From: Marinobacter pelagius
Lineage (GTDB): Bacteria; Pseudomonadota; Gammaproteobacteria; Pseudomonadales; Oleiphilaceae
Length of the DNA stretch: 64,000 nt
Direction: 5' to 3'
Assembly: GCF_900114925.1 (NCBI RefSeq)
Contig: NZ_FOUR01000005.1
Location: forward strand, 241,267 to 305,266
A model generated the notes under the pieces. That model was not told where the DNA came from, made no database searches, and was given only the letters and a program-made list of their open reading frames with translations. Shown here piece after piece: positions 32,290 to 42,609 of this stretch; position 1 is the first letter of the stretch, and every line of letters starts with the position of its first letter. The position numbers were made by a program, and so were the translations under genes.

Positions 32290-33909
32290 ATGTCGACGTC
32301 GTATCAGACAGCCAACGGGGTGTTCACCCGTAAATCCACATTCTTCTGGGCCTCCGTGGGTGCGACGGTGGGGCTGGCCAACCTGTGGCAGTTTCCTTAC
32401 CTTGCCAGCCTCCACGGCGGTGGCCTGTTCGTGCTGATATACCTGGCCTGCCTACTGCTGGTGACGCTGCCGCTGATGGTGACCGAGTCGGCGCTGGGGC
32501 GTTATTCCCGCCACGGCATTGTTTTGGCCATGGACGGGTTGATCCGCAGTACCCGGTGCTCCCGCGCCTGGATGCTGGCCGGTCGGCTGAGTGTGCTGGC
32601 AGCGTTCGTGGTGCTCTCCTATACCGCGGTGTTCGGGTCGATTGCCCTGGCGTACGTGTTCTTCGGGGCCATGGGGCGGTTGTCCTCCGGTAGTGAGGCG
32701 GAGGCTGCTTCGGTGCTCTCCGGGCTGGTGTCGGATCCCGGGCAGTACCGTAATTTCATGGCCTGGCATGCGTTCTTCCTGCTGCTGGTGGTCTGGGTTT
32801 CCGTTCAGGGCGTGGCCCGGGGGCTGGAGCGCACCATGCGGGTGGTGGTGCCGGGCGCCCTGGTACTGATGCTGGTGCTGTTCGGACTGGCGGCCTGGCA
32901 GGGCCGGATCGATGGTGCATTTGCCCACACCCTGGAAATGCGACCGGAGGACGTGTCCCTCGGCAGTATCAAGGCTGCGCTTTTTCACGCTTTCTTTACC
33001 TTGGGGCTGGGTATGGGGGTATGGACGGTTTTTGGCACCTACACCACGCCTGATACCCGCTTCAAGCGGTCGATCCTTGCCGTTGTTCTGATGGATACTC
33101 TGGTCGCGGTGCTGGCTGGCCTGATGATCTTTGCGCTTGCCACGGGAGGCACGGACTTTGACGGCGAACGGGGCTTCAGCCTGCTGTTCGTTTCCCTTCC
33201 GGTTTCACTGGCCCAGTTCCCCGGTAGCCAGCTGATCATAGCCTGTGCGTTTCTGCTGGTGGTGATGATCGTCTGGACCACCTCGTTGGCGTTGCTGGAG
33301 CCGGTGGTCGGTTGGTTGCGGGAATGGACCGGCGCACCGAGAGGTATTTCCGTGGTGCTGGTGGGGCTGCTGGTTTGGGCGGCGGGGCTGGTAACGCTGC
33401 TGTCTTTCAATATCTGGGCGGAATACCGGCTTTATGGTGCGACCCTGTTCCGTTGGCTGGAGCTGTTCACCGGCGGCCTGCTGATTCCCCTGGTGGCGAT
33501 CCTCATTGCCCTGTTCACCGGCTGGTGCCTGACCCGCCGGCTGGCGCACCAGCTGCTTGGTCGGACCCCCGGCCTGTTTGCCCGGCTCTGGTACTGGGAT
33601 ATGCGCACGGTGCTGCCGGTGGTGGTGGCCTACGTTGGCATCATGTACACCGCCTTTTCCCTCAATAACCTTTGTGAGAACGGCAGTGCCGCGCTCTGGT
33701 GCGAGCGCCCGGCGCCGCTCGTGCTGGAGATTGCCCCGGATGAGACGCAAGGAGCTGACCCCGGACCGTCGGTTTCCGGCGGGCAGGGCAGTGAACCCCG
33801 GTCGGAGGGGGCGGAACCCGCGGACGGGGACGAGCAAGCGACACCGGAACGGGTGGAACAGCCTGAAAATGCCCCCAAAGAGGACGAGATCCTTTATCAT
33901 AGCGTCTGA
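32290..33909 (+). CDS. Neurotransmitter:sodium symporter (SNF) family transporter
   Basis: A 539-residue membrane transporter of the SNF/LeuT family. ATG 32290 (MSTSYQTANG) is preferred to 32242 because it follows CAGGG. Transmembrane helix 1 has the family signature GATVGLANLWQFPYLASLHG, whose unwound centre binds Na+ and the amino-acid-like substrate. About eleven to twelve helices are visible to residue 480. The last 60 residues are a Pro/Glu/Gly-rich cytoplasmic tail, longer than in LeuT. The substrate is unknown. It diverges from smpB and is followed 29 bp later by ratA. Confidence 0.85.
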   Translation: MSTSYQTANGVFTRKSTFFWASVGATVGLANLWQFPYLASLHGGGLFVLIYLACLLLVTLPLMVTESALGRYSRHGIVLAMDGLIRSTRCSRAWMLAGRLSVLAAFVVLSYTAVFGSIALAYVFFGAMGRLSSGSEAEAASVLSGLVSDPGQYRNFMAWHAFFLLLVVWVSVQGVARGLERTMRVVVPGALVLMLVLFGLAAWQGRIDGAFAHTLEMRPEDVSLGSIKAALFHAFFTLGLGMGVWTVFGTYTTPDTRFKRSILAVVLMDTLVAVLAGLMIFALATGGTDFDGERGFSLLFVSLPVSLAQFPGSQLIIACAFLLVVMIVWTTSLALLEPVVGWLREWTGAPRGISVVLVGLLVWAAGLVTLLSFNIWAEYRLYGATLFRWLELFTGGLLIPLVAILIALFTGWCLTRRLAHQLLGRTPGLFARLWYWDMRTVLPVVVAYVGIMYTAFSLNNLCENGSAALWCERPAPLVLEIAPDETQGADPGPSVSGGQGSEPRSEGAEPADGDEQATPERVEQPENAPKEDEILYHSV

Positions 33910-33938
33910 TTCAGGCTGTACTTTTTACTGAGGAGCCC

Positions 33939-34382
33939 ATGGCCCATCAGATTGATAAAACCGCACTTGTCATGCACTCCGCCGAGCGCATGTTCCATCT
34001 GGTCAATGATATTGCCCGCTATCCCGAGTTCCTGCCCTGGTGTGCCGGGGCCGAGGTCCACGATCGTGGCGAGGAGCAGGTGACCGCCTCCCTGGAAATC
34101 GCCAAGGGCGGCATCCGCCACCGGCTGACCACCCGTAACCAGTTGCTGATGCCTGAAGCCATCGAGATGAACCTGGTGGACGGGCCGTTCCGGAACCTCA
34201 CCGGTCGCTGGCATTTCAAGGCGCTGGACGACAATGCCTGCAAGGTCATCCTGACTCTGGAGTTCGAGTTCTCCGGTTCCCTGTCCCGGATGACATTCGG
34301 GCCAGTCTTCTCCCAGGCCGCCAACACCATGGTGGACGCGTTCTGCCGCCGGGCCGACGAGCTGTATCGGGGAGGGCACTGA
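33939..34382 (+). CDS. ratA: Coenzyme Q-binding START-domain protein (RatA/COQ10 family)
   Basis: A 147-residue protein of the polyketide cyclase/START fold. It contains the conserved YPEFLPWCAGAEV and NLVDGPFRNLTGRWHFKAL. In E. coli RatA was described as a toxin that blocks 70S assembly, but homologues (COQ10) bind ubiquinone and support respiration; the latter role is more general. It is translationally coupled to the next gene by a TGATG overlap. The ratA-rnfH pair opposite bamE, near smpB, is conserved in many gammaproteobacteria. Confidence 0.88.
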   Translation: MAHQIDKTALVMHSAERMFHLVNDIARYPEFLPWCAGAEVHDRGEEQVTASLEIAKGGIRHRLTTRNQLLMPEAIEMNLVDGPFRNLTGRWHFKALDDNACKVILTLEFEFSGSLSRMTFGPVFSQAANTMVDAFCRRADELYRGGH

Positions 34383-34666
34383 TGATTCGGGTAGAAGTGG
34401 CCTACGCCCGGCCGGACAAGCAGGAAATCGTGCCGGTGACGGTGCCGGAAGGCACGACCGCGCTCGAGGCGGTGAAGCTCTCCGGAATTACCGACATTTT
34501 TCCGGAAGTGGATCCGGACTCAAATGACATGGGCATCTTCGGAAAGGTGATCAAGGATCCGGCCGCCCACGAATTGCGTGACGGCGATCGTGTGGAGCTG
34601 TACCGGCCGCTGAAGATCGACCCGAAACAGGCGCGCCTGAATCGGGCAATGAAGAAGGGCGCCTGA
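34382..34666 (+). CDS. rnfH: RnfH family ubiquitin-like protein
   Basis: A 94-residue beta-grasp protein (RnfH/YfjF, UPF0125). It contains IRVEVAYARPDKQEIVPVTV at the start, then MGIFGKVIKDPAAHELRDGD and RVELYRPLKIDPKQARLNRA, which are the family hallmarks. The function is unsettled; it is thought to be part of a toxin-antitoxin-like or adaptor pair with RatA. It overlaps ratA by 1 bp and converges with bamE, whose stop is 7 bp away. Confidence 0.92.
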   Translation: MIRVEVAYARPDKQEIVPVTVPEGTTALEAVKLSGITDIFPEVDPDSNDMGIFGKVIKDPAAHELRDGDRVELYRPLKIDPKQARLNRAMKKGA

Positions 34667-34673
34667 GCCGGCC

Positions 34674-35000
34674 TCAGTAGGCGGGAGTTTCCTCAAGCAG
34701 CTGCGCTTCGTAATGGGAAAAGTTATCGCCATCATAGTAGACGATAATGCGTTGCTCCTCGATGTCCCCGCCGGAGCGCTGGAATGTGTACACGTAGTAC
34801 TCGCGGGAGGCGTCCACCGGGTTCAATGCCAGCGGTGTGCCAAGCAGCGCGTGGACTTGGCTGCGGGGCATGCCGGCGTTCAGTGAAGTCAGCTCTTCAT
34901 CGGTCACAATGTTGCCCTGCTGCACGTTGATCTTGTATACGCCAGGGAAGACGCAACCGGTCATAAAGAGAGTGAGAATGAGAGCTGTGAGCTTTTGCAT
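34674..35000 (-). CDS. bamE: Outer-membrane assembly lipoprotein BamE
   Basis: A 108-residue lipoprotein with signal peptide and lipobox MTGC (C16). The mature domain (YKINVQQGNIVTDEELTSL, RSQVHALLGTPL, then YYVYTFQR) is the SmpA/OmlA fold. BamE is a lipoprotein of the BAM complex that folds beta-barrels into the outer membrane. It is divergent from fur, with 122 bp between the starts, a conserved arrangement in Pseudomonas and relatives. Confidence 0.95.
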   Translation of the reverse strand: MQKLTALILTLFMTGCVFPGVYKINVQQGNIVTDEELTSLNAGMPRSQVHALLGTPLALNPVDASREYYVYTFQRSGGDIEEQRIIVYYDGDNFSHYEAQLLEETPAY

Positions 35001-35122
35001 CGCCGGGGGAAATCCTCTATCTTGAAATCGCCTGCCAGAGGCAGGTGTGACACGGGTTGACCGTTAAATGGCGGCTTCATCATACCGGAAGCCGTGAGGC
35101 ACACCAAAGAGTGAATAGTAAC

Positions 35123-35545
35123 ATGTCATCTGAAAACGCCGAATTGCGAAAAGTCGGTCTGAAGGTCACCCTGCCACGGGTCAAGATCTTCAATATTCTG
35201 GAGAACGCCGAAGAGCACCACCTGAGTGCCGAAGACGTTTACAAGAAGCTGCTGGAGCAGGGAGATGACGTGGGGCTGGCAACCGTCTACCGGGTGCTGA
35301 CCCAGTTCGAGGCGGCTGGCCTGGTACTGCGGCACAACTTCGAGGGCGGTCACGCGGTCTTCGAGATGGCTGGCGACGACCATCACGACCATATGGTGTG
35401 CACCCAGACGGGTGAAGTCATCGAATTCGTGGACGAGGTGATCGAGGAGCGCCAGAAGAAGATCGCCGCAGAGCATGGCTATGAGATCGTGGATCACAGC
35501 CTGATTCTCTACGTGAAGCCGATCAAGGCCAAAGAAGGCGAATAA
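35123..35545 (+). CDS. fur: Ferric uptake regulator
   Basis: A 140-residue metal-responsive repressor. ATG 35123 (MSSENAELRKVGLKVTLPR) matches known Fur N-termini; longer in-frame starts extend into the promoter. A winged helix (about 10-80, GLATVYRVLTQFEAAGLV) is followed by the metal-binding and dimer domain with HHDHMVCTQTGEVIEF. Only the first Cys of the E. coli CxxC pair remains, as in pseudomonad Fur proteins, so a structural Zn-S4 site is not expected. It represses iron-acquisition genes when Fe2+ is bound. A possible -35 (TTGACC, 35057-35062) lies upstream without a strong -10. Confidence 0.93.
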   Translation: MSSENAELRKVGLKVTLPRVKIFNILENAEEHHLSAEDVYKKLLEQGDDVGLATVYRVLTQFEAAGLVLRHNFEGGHAVFEMAGDDHHDHMVCTQTGEVIEFVDEVIEERQKKIAAEHGYEIVDHSLILYVKPIKAKEGE

Positions 35546-35556
35546 GCAGACGAACA

Positions 35557-35588
35557 TGAAAAAAGGGGGCAGGTATCAGCCTGCCCCC
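35557..35588 (-). terminator. Intrinsic terminator of recN (convergent with fur)
   Basis: A perfect 9-bp stem, GGGGGCAGG with CCTGCCCCC (35565-35573 and 35580-35588). A run of six A on the plus strand gives the U-run for transcripts coming from recN. Confidence 0.75.
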
Positions 35589-35632
35589 AAACAGCTCTCA
35601 GGATCGAGAGGGGTAGAGGTTCCAGTCCGCCG

Positions 35633-37312
35633 TCAGTGGTGAGTCGCCTGCCCCTTGGAAAACATCTCCCGGGCATGGGCAATGGTCTGTTCGGTCATGT
35701 CCACACCACCCAGCATTCTCGCCACTTCACTGATTCTTCCCTTGTCATCGAGTGCCTCGATTTTCGAGAAGGTCGCGTCTTTTTCGGTAAATTTGCTGAC
35801 AAACAGATGCTGATGGCACTGTGCTGCCACCTGCGGCAGATGGGTGACGCACAGCACCTGGCCGTTGCTGCCAAGGCTGCGCAGCAGCTTGCCGACCACT
35901 TCCGCGGTCCCGCCACCGATGCCGACATCCACTTCATCAAACACCAGAGTGGGCGTGGTTGAGGTCTGGGCCACCACTACCTGGATAGCCAGGCTGATCC
36001 GGGACAGTTCACCACCGGAGGCCACCTTGGCCAGGGACCGTGCCGGCTGGCCCGGGTTGGCGCTGACCAGGAATTCGATGTCTTCCATGCCGTGGGGGGC
36101 GGGTTGCTCATCGCTGTTACGGTTCAGGTGGGTGACGAACTGCACTGACGGCATGCTCAGCTGGGCCAGTTCTTCGGCAATGCGCTGGTCCAGCTCCACG
36201 GCGGCCTTCTGCCGGGCTTCGGTGAGCTGGCTGGCCAGTTCGTCAAAGCTGGCGCGTTGTTTCTCCAGTTCCGCTTCCAGTTGCTCGAGGCTGCCTTCGC
36301 CACCGTCGAGTTCCGCCAGTTCGTTGCTCAGGCGCTCGTGCAGCTCCGGCAACTCTTCGGGTGTGATGCGGTGTTTGCGCGCCATCTGGTAGATGGCGCT
36401 CAGGCGTTCCTCCACCTCGGCGAGGCGGGCCGGATCCGCTTCGTAATCCTCAACAAACCGGCGCAGGTTGTCGCCGGCTTCGGATACCTGGATCTGGGCC
36501 TCGTTCAGCATCTGGATGGTGTCCGCCAGAGCGGGCACTTCCACCGGCAGCTGCTCCAGTTGTTGCAGGGCCTGGCGGATCAGGTCCGAGGCGCTGGTCT
36601 CCTCCTCGGTACAGAGCAGGGCGGCCTGGTGGCTGCTGTGCAGTACCGAATCCGCCTGGCTCAGTTGCGCCTGTTCCTGTTCCAGGGCTTCCTGTTCGCC
36701 GTCTTCGAGAGCCAGCCGGTCCAGTTCTTCCACCTGGTAGCGCAGCAGTTGCAGCCGGGCTTCGGCTTCATCGGCGTTCTGTTGCCGCTCGGTCAGGCGC
36801 TGACGGGTCTGGTGCCAGGTTTTCCAGGCCGCGCGGGTATCGGCCGCCAGGGTTTCGATGCCGGCGAACTCGTCGAGCAGTTTGCGGTGGGTTTCCTTGC
36901 GCAGCAGGGACTGATGCTGGTGCTGGCTGTGGATATCCATTAGCAAGCCACCCAGTTCCTTCAGGTGAGCCAGGGGGCAGGGCTGGCCGTTGATATAGGC
37001 CCGGGAGCGGCCGTCCTTGCTGATTACCCGGCGCAGGATGCAGTCGTTGTCATCGTCCAGTTCGTGCTGGTCGAGCCACTCCACGGCTTCGGGAATGTCG
37101 CTGACGTCGAAAGTCGCGGTGATATCCGCCCGCTTGGCGCCATGACGGACCGCCCCGGCATCCGCGCGGCCACCCATGGCCAGCCCGAGGGCATCAAGGA
37201 CGATGGATTTGCCCGCACCGGTCTCCCCGGTCAGGGCCGTCATGCCCTTGTTGAACTGGAGTTCCACTCTTTCGGCAATGGCGTAATTGGAAACCGTAAG
37301 TTGTGTGAGCAT
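35633..37312 (-). CDS. recN: DNA repair protein RecN
   Basis: A 559-residue SMC-like ATPase used in double-strand break repair. It has Walker A GETGAGKS (about 29-36) at the N-terminus, two long coiled-coil arms (about 155-370), and the C-terminal ABC signature VASGGELSRISLAIQ followed by Walker B TLVFDEVDVGIGG. Length and order match the family. Two LexA boxes and a sigma-70 promoter sit directly upstream, so it belongs to the SOS regulon, as expected. It is monocistronic, divergent from grpE. Confidence 0.96.
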   Translation of the reverse strand: MLTQLTVSNYAIAERVELQFNKGMTALTGETGAGKSIVLDALGLAMGGRADAGAVRHGAKRADITATFDVSDIPEAVEWLDQHELDDDNDCILRRVISKDGRSRAYINGQPCPLAHLKELGGLLMDIHSQHQHQSLLRKETHRKLLDEFAGIETLAADTRAAWKTWHQTRQRLTERQQNADEAEARLQLLRYQVEELDRLALEDGEQEALEQEQAQLSQADSVLHSSHQAALLCTEEETSASDLIRQALQQLEQLPVEVPALADTIQMLNEAQIQVSEAGDNLRRFVEDYEADPARLAEVEERLSAIYQMARKHRITPEELPELHERLSNELAELDGGEGSLEQLEAELEKQRASFDELASQLTEARQKAAVELDQRIAEELAQLSMPSVQFVTHLNRNSDEQPAPHGMEDIEFLVSANPGQPARSLAKVASGGELSRISLAIQVVVAQTSTTPTLVFDEVDVGIGGGTAEVVGKLLRSLGSNGQVLCVTHLPQVAAQCHQHLFVSKFTEKDATFSKIEALDDKGRISEVARMLGGVDMTEQTIAHAREMFSKGQATHH

Positions 37313-37375
37313 GGATAACCTCCGTTCCCGATTCAGAATCCGTTGTTGAGTGCTCGGCGGTGCCTGTCTGGAATA

Positions 37376-37391
37376 CTGGTTTTACATACAG
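37376..37391. promoter_or_regulatory. Second LexA (SOS) box of recN
   Basis: CTGG-N8-ACAG, one base from the CTGT-N8-ACAG consensus. It is 3 bp from the stronger box and lies just downstream of the recN start point. Confidence 0.65.
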
Positions 37392-37394
37392 TGA

Positions 37395-37410
37395 CTGTGA
37401 ATATATACAG
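37395..37410. promoter_or_regulatory. Consensus LexA (SOS) box of recN
   Basis: A perfect CTGT-N8-ACAG (centre GAATATAT) that covers the recN -10 element, so LexA bound here would block RNA polymerase. Confidence 0.88.
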
Positions 37411-37428
37411 GGTTTTTCCTGTTTGCAA
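37400..37428 (-). promoter_or_regulatory. recN promoter
   Basis: Reading leftward, TTGCAA (37428-37423), 17 bp, TATATT (37405-37400). The -10 lies inside the LexA box. Confidence 0.75.
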
Positions 37429-37470
37429 ACTGACCGGCGGGAATTTCTTCACGAATACGGAGCAAAATGG

Positions 37471-37497
37471 TTGAAACCGGCCAAGTGGGCCCCATAT
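37471..37497 (+). promoter_or_regulatory. Sigma-32 (heat-shock) promoter of grpE
   Basis: TTGAAA (37471-37476), 13 bp, CCCCATAT (37490-37497). This matches the RpoH consensus CTTGAAA-N13..17-CCCCATNT almost perfectly and is 95 bp upstream of the grpE ATG. Confidence 0.88.
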
Positions 37498-37591
37498 CCG
37501 TTCGCAAATACAGTTTTCCGGCTCGCTTCGGCCGGGAGCACATTTCAATCGGCCGTGTTGTCAGGCCGCTGGAGATCTAGCAGGAGAAGTC

Positions 37592-38170
37592 ATGAGCACT
37601 GACGAGAACCGCAACGAACAGGCAGAGGAATTGAAGGAAGCGACTGAGGCGGCTGCCGAGGAAGCGCAGGCAACCGGGGAAGCTGCCCCGGAAGGCGAGG
37701 AGGTTTCCGAAGTGGAAGCCCTCAACGCCCAGGTCCAGGAGCTCAAGGACCAGATGCTGCGCACCCAGGCGGAAATGCAGAACGTGCGTCGTCGCTCCGA
37801 GATCGATGTGGAAAAGGCCCACAAGTTCGCTCTCGAGAAGTTCGTGAAGGAGTTGCTGCCGGTGGCTGACAGCCTGGAGAAAGCGGTGGAAAGCACCGAA
37901 GGCCAGGAAAACTCCGGTGAACTGGTGGCTTCCATCCGCGAGGGTGTGGAAATGACCCTCGAGCTGTTCATGAAGAGCCTGGCGAAGTTCAATGTCGAGC
38001 AGCTGAACCCTGTGGGTGAGCCGTTTGATCCGCAGCAGCACGAGGCCATGTCCATGGTGCCGGCGCCGGATGCCGAGCCCAACAGCGTGGTCAATGTTGT
38101 CCAGAAGGGTTACCTGCTTAACGGCCGTGTGGTGCGCCCGGCGATGGTCATCGTTGCCAAGGCCGAGTAA
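37592..38170 (+). CDS. grpE: Nucleotide exchange factor GrpE
   Basis: A 192-residue co-chaperone that releases ADP from DnaK. An acidic, disordered N-terminus (1-45) leads to the long paired helix (LNAQVQELKDQMLRTQAEMQ, NVRRRSEIDVEKAHKFALEK). The C-terminal beta domain has FDPQQHEAMSMVP and VVQKGYLLNGRVVRPAMVIV. AGGAG lies 7 bases before the ATG. It is the first gene of the grpE-dnaK-dnaJ group and has a clear sigma-32 promoter. Confidence 0.97.
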   Translation: MSTDENRNEQAEELKEATEAAAEEAQATGEAAPEGEEVSEVEALNAQVQELKDQMLRTQAEMQNVRRRSEIDVEKAHKFALEKFVKELLPVADSLEKAVESTEGQENSGELVASIREGVEMTLELFMKSLAKFNVEQLNPVGEPFDPQQHEAMSMVPAPDAEPNSVVNVVQKGYLLNGRVVRPAMVIVAKAE

Positions 38171-38189
38171 CGAAAAATTCGCCGGCAGG

Positions 38190-38217
38190 CTTGAAAAGCC
38201 GATTAAAGCGCCAATAT
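38190..38217 (+). promoter_or_regulatory. Possible second sigma-32 promoter for dnaK
   Basis: CTTGAA (38190-38195), 14 bp, GCCAATAT (38210-38217), five of the seven fixed bases of CCCCATNT. It would let dnaK be transcribed more than grpE. Confidence 0.4.
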
Positions 38218-38286
38218 AGCGAGTAAATAGCGAGAAGCCGGGGCGACATTCTCCGGGAAAGCATTCAGAAGATTTGGAGTGATTCG

Positions 38287-40212
38287 ATGAGCAAGATTAT
38301 TGGTATCGACCTGGGAACCACAAACTCCTGTGTGGCCATCATGGATGGTGACAAGGTAAAGGTAATCGAGAACGCCGAGGGTGATCGCACCACCCCGTCC
38401 ATCATCGCCTACACCGATGATGGCGAAACCCTGGTTGGCCAGTCTGCCAAGCGTCAGGCGGTAACCAACCCGAACAACACCCTCTACGCCATCAAGCGTC
38501 TGATCGGTCGTCGCTTTGAAGACGACGTGGTTCAGAAAGACATCAAGATGGTGCCCTACAAGATCACCAAGGCCGACAATGGCGACGCCTGGGTCGAAGT
38601 GAAGGGCCAGAAGATGGCGCCGCCGCAGGTGTCTGCAGAAGTTCTGAAGAAGATGAAGAAGACTGCAGAAGACTACCTGGGCGAGAAAGTGACCGAAGCG
38701 GTTATCACCGTGCCGGCCTACTTCAACGACAGCCAGCGCCAGGCCACCAAGGACGCCGGCAAGATTGCCGGTCTGGAAGTGAAGCGGATCATCAACGAGC
38801 CGACCGCTGCTGCCCTGGCCTATGGCCTGGACAAGAAGAGCGGCGATCGCACTGTCGCAGTCTATGACCTGGGTGGTGGTACCTTCGACCTGTCCATCAT
38901 CGAAATCGCCGACGTGGACGGTGAGCACCAGTTCGAAGTACTGGCCACCAACGGTGACACCTTCCTGGGTGGTGAAGACTTCGACCTGAAGATCATCGAG
39001 TACCTGGCGGACCAGTTCAAGAAAGACAGCGGTATCGACCTGCGTGGTGATTCCCTGGCGATGCAGCGTCTGAAGGAAGCTGGCGAGAAAGCCAAGATCG
39101 AGCTGTCCAGCAGCCAGCAGACCGACGTGAACCTGCCGTACATTACTGCAGACGCCTCCGGTCCCAAGCACATGAACGTGAAGCTGACTCGCGCCAAGCT
39201 GGAATCCCTGGTCGAAGACCTGGTCCAGCGCAGCCTCGAGCCCTGTAAAGTGGCTCTGCAGGATGCCGGCATGAAGGCGTCTGAAATCGACGAGGTTATC
39301 CTGGTCGGTGGTCAGACCCGTATGCCGCTGGTGCAGGAGAAGGTAAAAGAGTTCTTCGGCAAAGAAGCGCGCAAGGACGTTAACCCGGACGAAGCCGTGG
39401 CCATGGGTGCTGCTATCCAGGCGGCCGTGCTCTCCGGCGATGTGAAAGACGTTCTGCTGCTGGACGTAACCCCGCTGACCCTGGGTATCGAAACCATGGG
39501 TGGCGTGGCGACTCCGCTGATCGAGAAGAACACCACGATCCCGACCAAGAAGTCGCAGACCTTCTCCACAGCGGAAGACAACCAGACTGCCGTGACCATC
39601 CACGTGGTTCAGGGTGAGCGCAAGCAAGCGTCCGGAAACAAGTCCCTGGGCCGTTTCGACCTGGCGGACATCCCGCCGGCGCCTCGCGGTGTGCCGCAGA
39701 TCGAAGTTACCTTCGACATCGACGCGAACGGCATCCTGAACGTGTCCGCGAAGGACAAGGCTACCGGCAAAGAGCAGTCCATCGTGATCAAGGCCTCTTC
39801 CGGTCTGAACGATGACGAGATCGAAAAGATGGTGCGGGACGCCGAGGCCAATGCCGAGGAAGATCGCAAGTTCGAGGAACTGGTCCAGGTCCGCAATCAG
39901 GGTGACGCCATGGTTCACGCCGTGCGCAAGACCCTGAGCGAAGCCGGTGACAAGGTCAGCGACAGCGAGAAAGAGTCTATCGAGGCTGCCATCAAGGACC
40001 TTGAGGAAGCACTGGAAGGTTCCGACAAGGAAGCCATCGAGACCAAGACCCAGAAGCTGACCGAAGTGTCTTCCGAGCTGGCCCAGAAGATGTACGCGGA
40101 TCAGGCCGACCAGGCGCAGCAGGCTGGCGGGCAGGAGGGTGCCCAGTCCCAGTCAGCTGACGACGCCGTCGACGCCGAGTTCGAGGAAGTCAAAGACGAC
40201 GACAAGAAGTAA
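38287..40212 (+). CDS. dnaK: Chaperone protein DnaK (Hsp70)
   Basis: A 641-residue Hsp70. The N-terminal ATPase domain begins with [19 protein letters not shown] and contains the phosphate loop [18 protein letters not shown]. The substrate-binding domain includes [18 protein letters not shown] Gln/Ala-rich lid tail ends in the conserved acidic [11 protein letters not shown]. It folds and protects client proteins together with DnaJ and GrpE, both adjacent. The length is normal. A hairpin separates it from dnaJ. Confidence 0.98.
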   Translation: MSKIIGIDLGTTNSCVAIMDGDKVKVIENAEGDRTTPSIIAYTDDGETLVGQSAKRQAVTNPNNTLYAIKRLIGRRFEDDVVQKDIKMVPYKITKADNGDAWVEVKGQKMAPPQVSAEVLKKMKKTAEDYLGEKVTEAVITVPAYFNDSQRQATKDAGKIAGLEVKRIINEPTAAALAYGLDKKSGDRTVAVYDLGGGTFDLSIIEIADVDGEHQFEVLATNGDTFLGGEDFDLKIIEYLADQFKKDSGIDLRGDSLAMQRLKEAGEKAKIELSSSQQTDVNLPYITADASGPKHMNVKLTRAKLESLVEDLVQRSLEPCKVALQDAGMKASEIDEVILVGGQTRMPLVQEKVKEFFGKEARKDVNPDEAVAMGAAIQAAVLSGDVKDVLLLDVTPLTLGIETMGGVATPLIEKNTTIPTKKSQTFSTAEDNQTAVTIHVVQGERKQASGNKSLGRFDLADIPPAPRGVPQIEVTFDIDANGILNVSAKDKATGKEQSIVIKASSGLNDDEIEKMVRDAEANAEEDRKFEELVQVRNQGDAMVHAVRKTLSEAGDKVSDSEKESIEAAIKDLEEALEGSDKEAIETKTQKLTEVSSELAQKMYADQADQAQQAGGQEGAQSQSADDAVDAEFEEVKDDDKK

Positions 40213-40234
40213 ATCTGACGTACATCAGGTAGTT

Positions 40235-40264
40235 GGAAAACGCGGGGGCTTCCCCGCGTTTTCC
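40235..40264. terminator. Perfect hairpin between dnaK and dnaJ
   Basis: A 13-bp perfect stem, GGAAAACGCGGGG with CCCCGCGTTTTCC, closed by a 4-base loop. There is no long T-run after it, so it may reduce read-through into dnaJ or protect the dnaK mRNA end rather than terminate fully. Confidence 0.6.
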
Positions 40265-40290
40265 GCGTTATAAATACAGGGTTTTATAGC

Positions 40291-42247
<1,957 letters not shown>

Positions 42248-42270
42248 CTTTGTTTGATCGCATGCTCGGA

Positions 42271-42384
42271 GGCGGGGGATTGGTATCTCTTTTCCGGGAA
42301 TGTTGAAGGCCAGGGATGGCCTGAAACAAGCGCACATGGACGTGCTCGTAGCGGTTCCCGGAAAAGAGATACCAAGCGCCCGCC
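42271..42384. repeat. Long inverted repeat between dapB and carA
   Basis: Arms of 21 bp match perfectly: TTGGTATCTCTTTTCCGGGAA (one base omitted here: positions 42280-42300) and its complement (42355-42375). Outer GGCGGG and CCCGCC (42271 and 42379 on) extend them with a bulge. The 54-base centre contains smaller inverted parts (GGCCAGGGATGGCC). It has no T-run and looks like a non-autonomous palindromic element or a transcript-end structure, not an ordinary terminator. Confidence 0.6.
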
Positions 42385-42420
42385 GGGCTCTCGGCCTAAC
42401 CCGATTGAATACATTTCTCG

Positions 42421-42449
42421 TGGACAGAAAGCGCCAAATTTCCTACAAT
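42421..42449 (+). promoter_or_regulatory. carAB promoter
   Basis: TGGACA (42421-42426), 17 bp, TACAAT (42444-42449); each hexamer is one base from consensus. The start point should be near 42456, giving a leader of about 150 nt before carA. Confidence 0.75.
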
Positions 42450-42499
42450 AAGGCGATTTAACTGCACCAAGCGTAGCTTTGAGAAGCTAAAAGAGTTTT

Positions 42500-42598
42500 A
42501 TGAAAAGCGGGACGGAGTCTCTACTCCCTCTCGCTTTTTTGCGACCTGAATTTGCGCTTGCGTTCCTGTTCGTGACGAACTTATCCGCCACTCGATGA
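42500..42598 (+). CDS. Putative carAB leader peptide
   Basis: A 32-codon ORF, too short to be noticed as a gene, reads [20 protein letters not shown] then [12 protein letters not shown]. It begins about 44 nt after the predicted transcript start and ends with TGA at 42596-42598. Codons 7-14 are a pyrimidine-rich run (TCT CTA CTC CCT CTC GCT TTT TTG) that is also the 3' arm of a terminator hairpin. Overlap of leader translation with an attenuator is the design of pyrimidine- or arginine-responsive leaders such as those of pseudomonad carAB and enteric pyrBI. The ribosome site is poor (AAAGAG). Confidence 0.55.
   Translation: MKSGTESLLPLAFLRPEFALAFLFVTNLSATR
42503..42540 (+). terminator. Attenuator hairpin in the carAB leader
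   Basis: AAAAGCGGGACGGAG pairs with CTCCCTCTCGCTTTT: 15 positions with one mismatch and one G-U. It ends in TTTTTT at 42535-42540. It lies wholly inside the leader ORF, 70 bp before carA. Confidence 0.72.
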
Positions 42599-42609
42599 GG
42601 ATACAAGCC

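Noticed and set aside
32109..32291. A 60-codon ORF on the minus strand just upstream of smpB, overlapping its start by 4 bp.
   Set aside because: It overlaps the start and leader of the divergent SNF transporter gene, has no ribosome site or recognisable domain, and smpB normally has no such upstream partner.
38203..39918. A 571-codon open frame antisense to dnaK; similar long antisense frames lie opposite carB (43762-46185) and pnp (61375-63360).
   Set aside because: These are shadows caused by strong third-position GC bias in highly expressed genes. The translations are His/Val/Leu-rich with no domain, and the sense genes are certain.
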